A stretch of DNA of 15,972 nucleotides from an uncultured Opitutia bacterium. GTDB taxonomy: Bacteria > Verrucomicrobiota > Verrucomicrobiia > Opitutales > Opitutaceae. Where the stretch lies: contig CAJAFD010000069.1 in the NCBI GenBank assembly GCA_903938935.1, positions 1-15,972 of the forward strand, read 5' to 3'. The translations under genes were made by a program, and so were the position numbers. The notes beneath the pieces were generated by a model. It did not search any database, was not told the DNA's origin, and saw only the letters and a program-made list of their open reading frames with translations. Shown piece after piece: positions 11,976 through 15,972 of this stretch; position 1 is the stretch's first letter, and each line of letters begins with the position of its first letter.

Positions 11976-14600
11976 TCAGTCGAGGAGGCGGCGGGCGGCG
12001 CGCTCGAGATCGCCGAGTTTAAATGGTTTGTGCAGGTAGGCGAGCGGGCCGCCGCCGGCGTGACGGGTGAGGAAGTCGCCTTCGTTGAAACCGCTAATAA
12101 TGAGGACGCGCACGGTGGGCCGGAGTTTGCGCAACTCGGCGAGGGTGGCTTCGCCGTTGAGGCCGGGCATGAGTAGATCGAGCACCACGAGGTCGAAGCC
12201 AGCGGGCGCGGCGCGCCACGCGTCGAGGCCGGCGTAGCCGTCGCTGGCGGCGGTGACGGTGAGACCGAAGGAGCGTAAAATGGCCGTGGTGACGAGGCGC
12301 ACGGAGTTGTCGTCGTCGATGACGAGGGCCGTGCCTTGGTGGCGCCAAGGTGCGCCGGTGCCGCTGCTTTTCGGTACAGCGGGCCGAGCGGTAATGGCTG
12401 GAAGCAGGAGGCGGAAAGTGGTGCCAGCGCCGGCGGTGCTGTTGACCAAGAGGGCGCCCTCGTGGCCGCGCACGATGCCCAGGACGGCGGCGAGGCCGAG
12501 GCCGCGGCCGGTGAATTTGGTGGTGTAAAAGGGGTCGAAGATTTTGGCGAGGACGGCGGGGGTCATGCCGGGGCCGGTGTCGGTGACTTCGAGGAAGACG
12601 TAGGAACCGGGTTTACGATCGGAGCCGGTCACGGCGCGGGCGAGGGCGGGCGCGTCGATGAGCAGGAGTCCGGTGGTGATGCGGATTTCGCTGCCGTTGG
12701 TCACGCCGGTTTCGCCGATGGCTTCGGCGGCATTGAGCACGAGATTGACGATGATCTGCCGGATCTGGGTGGCATCGACCATGACGGCGGGGACATCGGG
12801 ATCGAGGTTGAGCGTCAGGGTGGCGCGGTGCCCGACGGAAATTTTAAGCAGGGAGTGGACGCCCTCGACGAGGTGGCTGAGGTGGGCGGGTTCGACGATG
12901 AACCGGCCTTTGCCCGCGTAGGCGAGCATCTGGGCGCAGAGTTCGGCGGCGCGTTGGCTGGCGGTCTCGATGTGTTCGAGGGCGGTGTGGGCGGAGCCGG
13001 CGGGGAGCTCGAGGCGGGCGAGGCTGGTGCTGCCGAGGATGGCGGTGAGGAGGTTGTTAAAATCGTGGGCGATGCCGCCGGCGAGTAGGCCAAGCGATTC
13101 GAGCTTTTGGGAATCGAGGAGTTTGCGCTCGAGGGCGAGGCGGTCGGACTCGGCGTTTTTTTGCGCGGTGATGTCGATGGCGAGGCCTTCGAAGAACTGG
13201 ACTTGGCCTTCGGCGGTGTAGACGCCGCGGGCGCGGGAGAGGACCCATTTCTCGGTGCCGTCGCGGTGGAGCAGGCGGTATTCGACTTCGACGGCGCGGC
13301 GCTCGTGGAGGGCGGCGCGGGTGTCGCGGGTGACGCGTTCGAGGTCGTCGGGATGCGTGAGGGCGGTGAACGTGATGACGCCAGAGCTGAAGTCCGCGGG
13401 GTGATAGCCGGTGAGGTCGAAGGCGCCTTGGCTGACGTAGAGGGCGACGAGTTGGTTTTCGAGGTAACGGCAGCGATAGACGAGGCCGGGGAGCGCGTGC
13501 ATGAAATTATCCAGGCGGCGCTGGCTTTCGATGAGCTGGGTGGTGCGCTCGAGGACTTTGTCTTCGATTAATTGGCTGCGGCGTAAGCGGCTGGCGAGGT
13601 AGCCGGTGCCGAGGAGGGTGCTGCTCAGTCCGACCACGAGGATGATGTAGGGGATGGCGGAGGTCGGGGTGCGTTGGGCGGCGGAGTGGCGGTAGAGGAT
13701 GTTCCACGTGCGGTTGCCGAGTTCGAGTTTGCGCGCTTGGTGCGGTTTAGCGCGAAAGTCGGCTTCGGTGACGCGGTTGGCGGCGGATCCGTTGGCTTGA
13801 TGGTGGTAGAGCAGGCGGCGATCGGGTCGGCTGGCCGATTCGTCGATGAACATGACGTCGAGTTCGGAGGCCGGGGCGCGGCTCCAAGGTTGATTGAGGA
13901 GATCTTTTACAAAAAAGACCCCGAGAATGACGCCACTCTCGGCCGGGGGCGCGGGCCGGACCGGACAGACGAGGATGATGCCGTCGTTGGCGCCGCGTTC
14001 GAAGACCAGTTTCATCAAGCCGCCGAATTGGAAGGTGTCGGTGGCGATGGCTTGTTTGATCTCGTTTTCGAGCGGGCTGATGGCGGCGTCGCTGCCGAGG
14101 ATTTTTTTATTTTCGGCGTAGGGTTCGACGTAGAGCAGGGGGTAATAGACGTCGCGGTCGGGCGCGATGATGTCTTTGCCGCCGCGCACACGTTCGCGTT
14201 CGCGGATGCGGTTGAAAGGGGCGAGTTCGGTTTGGTGGTTTTTTTCCCAGGCGAGGCGGTCGGCGCCGGAGACGCGCGGGGCCCATTCCAAGGCGAGGAA
14301 GCCTTTGTGTCGGGAGAGCTGGGTGAGGGCGGCGGCGGAGAAGAGTTCGCGATCGACGGGTTGGCGGTGGGTGAAGAGGAGCTTGAGCGAGAGGAGGGAT
14401 TCTTCGTAACCGGCGATCGTCTCGCGGATGAGCGCGTGGCGGGATTCGGCTTGGCGGATCAGATCGGAGGCGCGGGCCTCGGCTTGTTGTTGGCGCGTAA
14501 TCCGCCAGCCCCAAATCGTAGCAGCGAGGCCCAAGCCGACCGCGAGGACTAGCGCGATCAGATCGCGATAGGGTTGGGGTTTGCTGGCGGGTAGTTTCAT
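11976..14600 (-). CDS. Hybrid sensor histidine kinase: TM-CHASE-TM-PAS-HisKA-HATPase-REC
   Basis: A membrane sensor of 874 residues. TM1 (about 13-32) and TM2 (about 315-337) flank a periplasmic CHASE domain (about 62-300), marked by SLKLLFTHRQPVDRELF (71-87) and FLALEWAPRV (101-110). A short coiled segment leads to a PAS fold (about 362-480, with HRDGTEKWVLSRARGVY at 445-461). HisKA has the phosphoacceptor His512 in GGIAHDFNNLL. The ATPase domain has Asn623 in VLNAAEAI, DTGPGM at 674-679 and GRGLGLAA at 698-705. The C-terminal receiver has Asp762/763, phosphoacceptor Asp808, Ser836 and Lys858, all the expected catalytic residues. No output domain, HPt or separate regulator is present here, so its partner lies elsewhere. 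The ATG is preceded by an 8-bp inverted repeat and no Shine-Dalgarno sequence. The signal is unknown. Confidence 0.94.
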   Translation of the reverse strand: MKLPASKPQPYRDLIALVLAVGLGLAATIWGWRITRQQQAEARASDLIRQAESRHALIRETIAGYEESLLSLKLLFTHRQPVDRELFSAAALTQLSRHKGFLALEWAPRVSGADRLAWEKNHQTELAPFNRIRERERVRGGKDIIAPDRDVYYPLLYVEPYAENKKILGSDAAISPLENEIKQAIATDTFQFGGLMKLVFERGANDGIILVCPVRPAPPAESGVILGVFFVKDLLNQPWSRAPASELDVMFIDESASRPDRRLLYHHQANGSAANRVTEADFRAKPHQARKLELGNRTWNILYRHSAAQRTPTSAIPYIILVVGLSSTLLGTGYLASRLRRSQLIEDKVLERTTQLIESQRRLDNFMHALPGLVYRCRYLENQLVALYVSQGAFDLTGYHPADFSSGVITFTALTHPDDLERVTRDTRAALHERRAVEVEYRLLHRDGTEKWVLSRARGVYTAEGQVQFFEGLAIDITAQKNAESDRLALERKLLDSQKLESLGLLAGGIAHDFNNLLTAILGSTSLARLELPAGSAHTALEHIETASQRAAELCAQMLAYAGKGRFIVEPAHLSHLVEGVHSLLKISVGHRATLTLNLDPDVPAVMVDATQIRQIIVNLVLNAAEAIGETGVTNGSEIRITTGLLLIDAPALARAVTGSDRKPGSYVFLEVTDTGPGMTPAVLAKIFDPFYTTKFTGRGLGLAAVLGIVRGHEGALLVNSTAGAGTTFRLLLPAITARPAVPKSSGTGAPWRHQGTALVIDDDNSVRLVTTAILRSFGLTVTAASDGYAGLDAWRAAPAGFDLVVLDLLMPGLNGEATLAELRKLRPTVRVLIISGFNEGDFLTRHAGGGPLAYLHKPFKLGDLERAARRLLD

Positions 14601-14606
14601 GCGTGA

Positions 14607-14627
14607 CTCAAGCCGGGCGGGCTTGAG
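14607..14627. promoter_or_regulatory. Perfect inverted repeat just upstream of the hybrid kinase start
   Basis: CTCAAGCC (14607-14614) and GGCTTGAG (14620-14627) are perfectly inverted around a 5-nt centre. The repeat ends 6 nt before the kinase ATG, where ribosomes would bind. It could be an operator or an mRNA hairpin that limits initiation. It has no T-tract on the minus strand, so it is not a normal terminator for glyA. Confidence 0.45.
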
Positions 14628-14647
14628 GGATTTTAGATGTAAACTCA

Positions 14648-14682
14648 GCAGGGATGATGCCGGCCGACCGGTGGGCCCCTGC
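14648..14682. other. Nested stem-loop in the glyA-kinase spacer
   Basis: GCAGGG (14648-14653) pairs with CCCTGC (14677-14682), with an inner CCGG/CCGG stem at 14661-14672 around a 4-nt loop. On the plus strand it is followed by GG and five T; on the minus strand, where both neighbours lie, there is no T-tract. It begins 9 nt after the glyA stop and may be a weak or Rho-assisted end for glyA. Confidence 0.35.
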
Positions 14683-14690
14683 GGTTTTTC

Positions 14691-15956
14691 TTAGAGCACG
14701 TAGGGCAGGGGGAAGCGGCCCATGAGGGCGGCGACGCGGAGTTTGGCGGCGGCGAGGGCTTCGGCTTCGCCGGGGGTGCCGATCGCGGGAAGGACGAGAT
14801 GGATGCAGGCGGCGATCTCCGTCATGTCGGCTTCGAGGAGACCGCGGGTCGTGACCGCGGGGGTGCCGAGGCGGATGCCGGAGGCTTGGAACGGGGACCG
14901 CGTCTCGTACGGGACGGTGTTTTTGTTACACGTGATGTGGGCGAGATCGAGGGTCTCTTGGGCTTTCTTGGCGGTGAGCTCCGGGAGGTTGCCGCGGAGA
15001 TCGACGAGGAAGAGGTGGTTGTCCGTGCCGCCGGTGAGGATTTTGTAACCGTGCCGGGCCATGGCGGCCGCGAGGGCGCGAGAGTTTTTCACGACTTGTT
15101 CGGAGTACGTTTTGAAATCGGGCTTGAGGCATTCGCCGAAGCAGACGGCTTTGGCGGCGATGACGTGCATGAGCGGGCCGCCTTGGGTGCCGGGGAACAC
15201 AGCGGAGTCGATGGCTTTGGCGTGGGCGGCGCGGCAGAGGATGAGCCCGCCACGGGGGCCACGCAGGGTTTTGTGCGTGGTGGTCGTGACGAAGTCGGCG
15301 TGGGGAACAGGCGAGGGATGGACGCCGGCGGCGACGAGGCCAGAGATGTGGGCGATGTCGGCGAAGAGATAAGCACCGACGCTGCGGGCGATCTCGCCCA
15401 TGCGGGCGAAGTCGATGACGCGTGAGTAGGCGCTGGCGCCGACCGTGATCATCTTGGGTTTTTCGCGGAGGGCGACGGTGGCGAGTTCGTCGTAGTCGAT
15501 GAGGCCGGTGTCTTCGCGGACGCCGTATTGGCAGAAGTTATACAGTTTGCCGGAGAAATTGGCGGGGTTGCCGTGGGTGAGGTGGCCGCCGTGGCTGAGG
15601 TTCATGCCGAGGACCTTGTCGCCGGGCTGGAGGACGGCGGCGTAGACGGCGGTGTTGGCTTGGGCGCCGGAGTGGGGTTGGACGTTGGCGTGATCGGCGC
15701 CGAAGAGTTGTTTGGCGCGGTCGATGGCGAGTTGCTCGACTTGGTCGACGAATTCGCAGCCGCCGTACCAGCGTTTGGCGGGGTAGCCCTCGGCGTATTT
15801 GTTGGTGAGGACGCTGCCCTGCGCCTGCATGACGGCGGGGTAGGTGAAGTTTTCCGAGGCGATGAGCTCGATGTGGCTTTGTTGGCGGGAGAACTCGGCG
15901 GCGATGGCGGAGTAAACAGCGGGATCGAGTTGGGCGAGAGGAGCGGCGTTGAGCAT
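14691..15956 (-). CDS. glyA: Serine hydroxymethyltransferase
   Basis: Interconverts serine and glycine with tetrahydrofolate, the main source of one-carbon units, in the cytoplasm with PLP. The 421 residues match the usual bacterial length of about 415-430. Seen in order: ELIASENFTYPAV (30-42), LTNKYAEGYPAKRWYGG (50-66), VQPHSGAQAN (92-101), ADIAHISGLVAAG (199-211), and VTTTTHKTLRGPRGG (223-237) with the PLP lysine at 229. SGIRLGTPAVTTRG (359-372) carries the carboxylate-binding arginine. All catalytic regions are intact. The ATG at 15956 begins MLNAAPLAQLDP; only 16 nt of leader are in the window, T-rich and without a Shine-Dalgarno sequence. Its promoter lies off the right edge. Confidence 0.97.
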   Translation of the reverse strand: MLNAAPLAQLDPAVYSAIAAEFSRQQSHIELIASENFTYPAVMQAQGSVLTNKYAEGYPAKRWYGGCEFVDQVEQLAIDRAKQLFGADHANVQPHSGAQANTAVYAAVLQPGDKVLGMNLSHGGHLTHGNPANFSGKLYNFCQYGVREDTGLIDYDELATVALREKPKMITVGASAYSRVIDFARMGEIARSVGAYLFADIAHISGLVAAGVHPSPVPHADFVTTTTHKTLRGPRGGLILCRAAHAKAIDSAVFPGTQGGPLMHVIAAKAVCFGECLKPDFKTYSEQVVKNSRALAAAMARHGYKILTGGTDNHLFLVDLRGNLPELTAKKAQETLDLAHITCNKNTVPYETRSPFQASGIRLGTPAVTTRGLLEADMTEIAACIHLVLPAIGTPGEAEALAAAKLRVAALMGRFPLPYVL

Positions 15957-15972
15957 GGCGAAAAAAGAGTGG

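Noticed and set aside
11976..14552. Several long plus-strand frames opposite the hybrid kinase
   Set aside because: Same codon-bias effect; the kinase frame carries every expected catalytic motif.
14601..14690. Riboswitch between glyA and the kinase
   Set aside because: I could not match the stems to a known class such as glycine or THF; only simple hairpins are visible.
1..15972. Mobile element, genomic island, CRISPR or defence system
   Set aside because: No transposase, integrase, att-like duplication, tRNA, CRISPR repeat or toxin-antitoxin pair found; composition looks uniform and genes are mostly housekeeping.

Overview
This 16 kb, GC-rich window is a stretch of bacterial chromosome packed with ordinary genes. 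I see no rRNA, tRNA, CRISPR array, insertion sequence or prophage gene. The best taxonomic clue is the greA gene: its elongation-factor domain sits at the C-terminus of a 612-residue protein with a long extra N-terminal part, an arrangement I know from Chlamydiae and Verrucomicrobia. With the high GC content and the aroA-cmk-plsC cluster, this suggests a Verrucomicrobiota chromosome, perhaps Opitutaceae. That placement is inference, not something the sequence proves.

Layout from left to right. (1) The 3' part of trpS (+) runs in from the left edge and converges on plsC. (2) A minus-strand block, read right to left, holds an orphan periplasmic binding protein, then aroA, cmk and plsC. The last three are linked by 1-nt and 4-nt start/stop overlaps. 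(3) Upstream of that lies an ArsR-type HTH fused to a SAM methyltransferase domain (SahR-like), separated by a spacer with three copies of an 8-mer. (4) Next comes the long greA (-), closed by a strong intrinsic terminator, and divergent from rsmB (+), a 16S rRNA m5C methyltransferase. (5) rsmB converges on a second minus-strand block: glyA, then a large hybrid sensor kinase (CHASE-PAS-HisKA-HATPase-REC), then a 12-TM MFS transporter, and 3 nt later a lipoprotein with two retropepsin-like domains and a PDZ domain.

Functionally the window is mostly housekeeping: tRNA charging, shikimate pathway, CMP kinase, phospholipid acylation, one-carbon metabolism, rRNA modification and transcript cleavage. 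The sensory and envelope genes are an orphan binding protein without a permease, a hybrid kinase without a visible partner, and the transporter/protease-like lipoprotein pair.

The points most worth a second look are the extended GreA with a possible Tudor-like N-terminal module, the SahR-like fusion away from methionine genes, the duplicated aspartic-protease/PDZ lipoprotein coupled to an MFSD10-like transporter, the GTTTTCGC repeats, and the lack of a Shine-Dalgarno sequence before all eleven starts that can be inspected. I found no clear new defence or mobile system.
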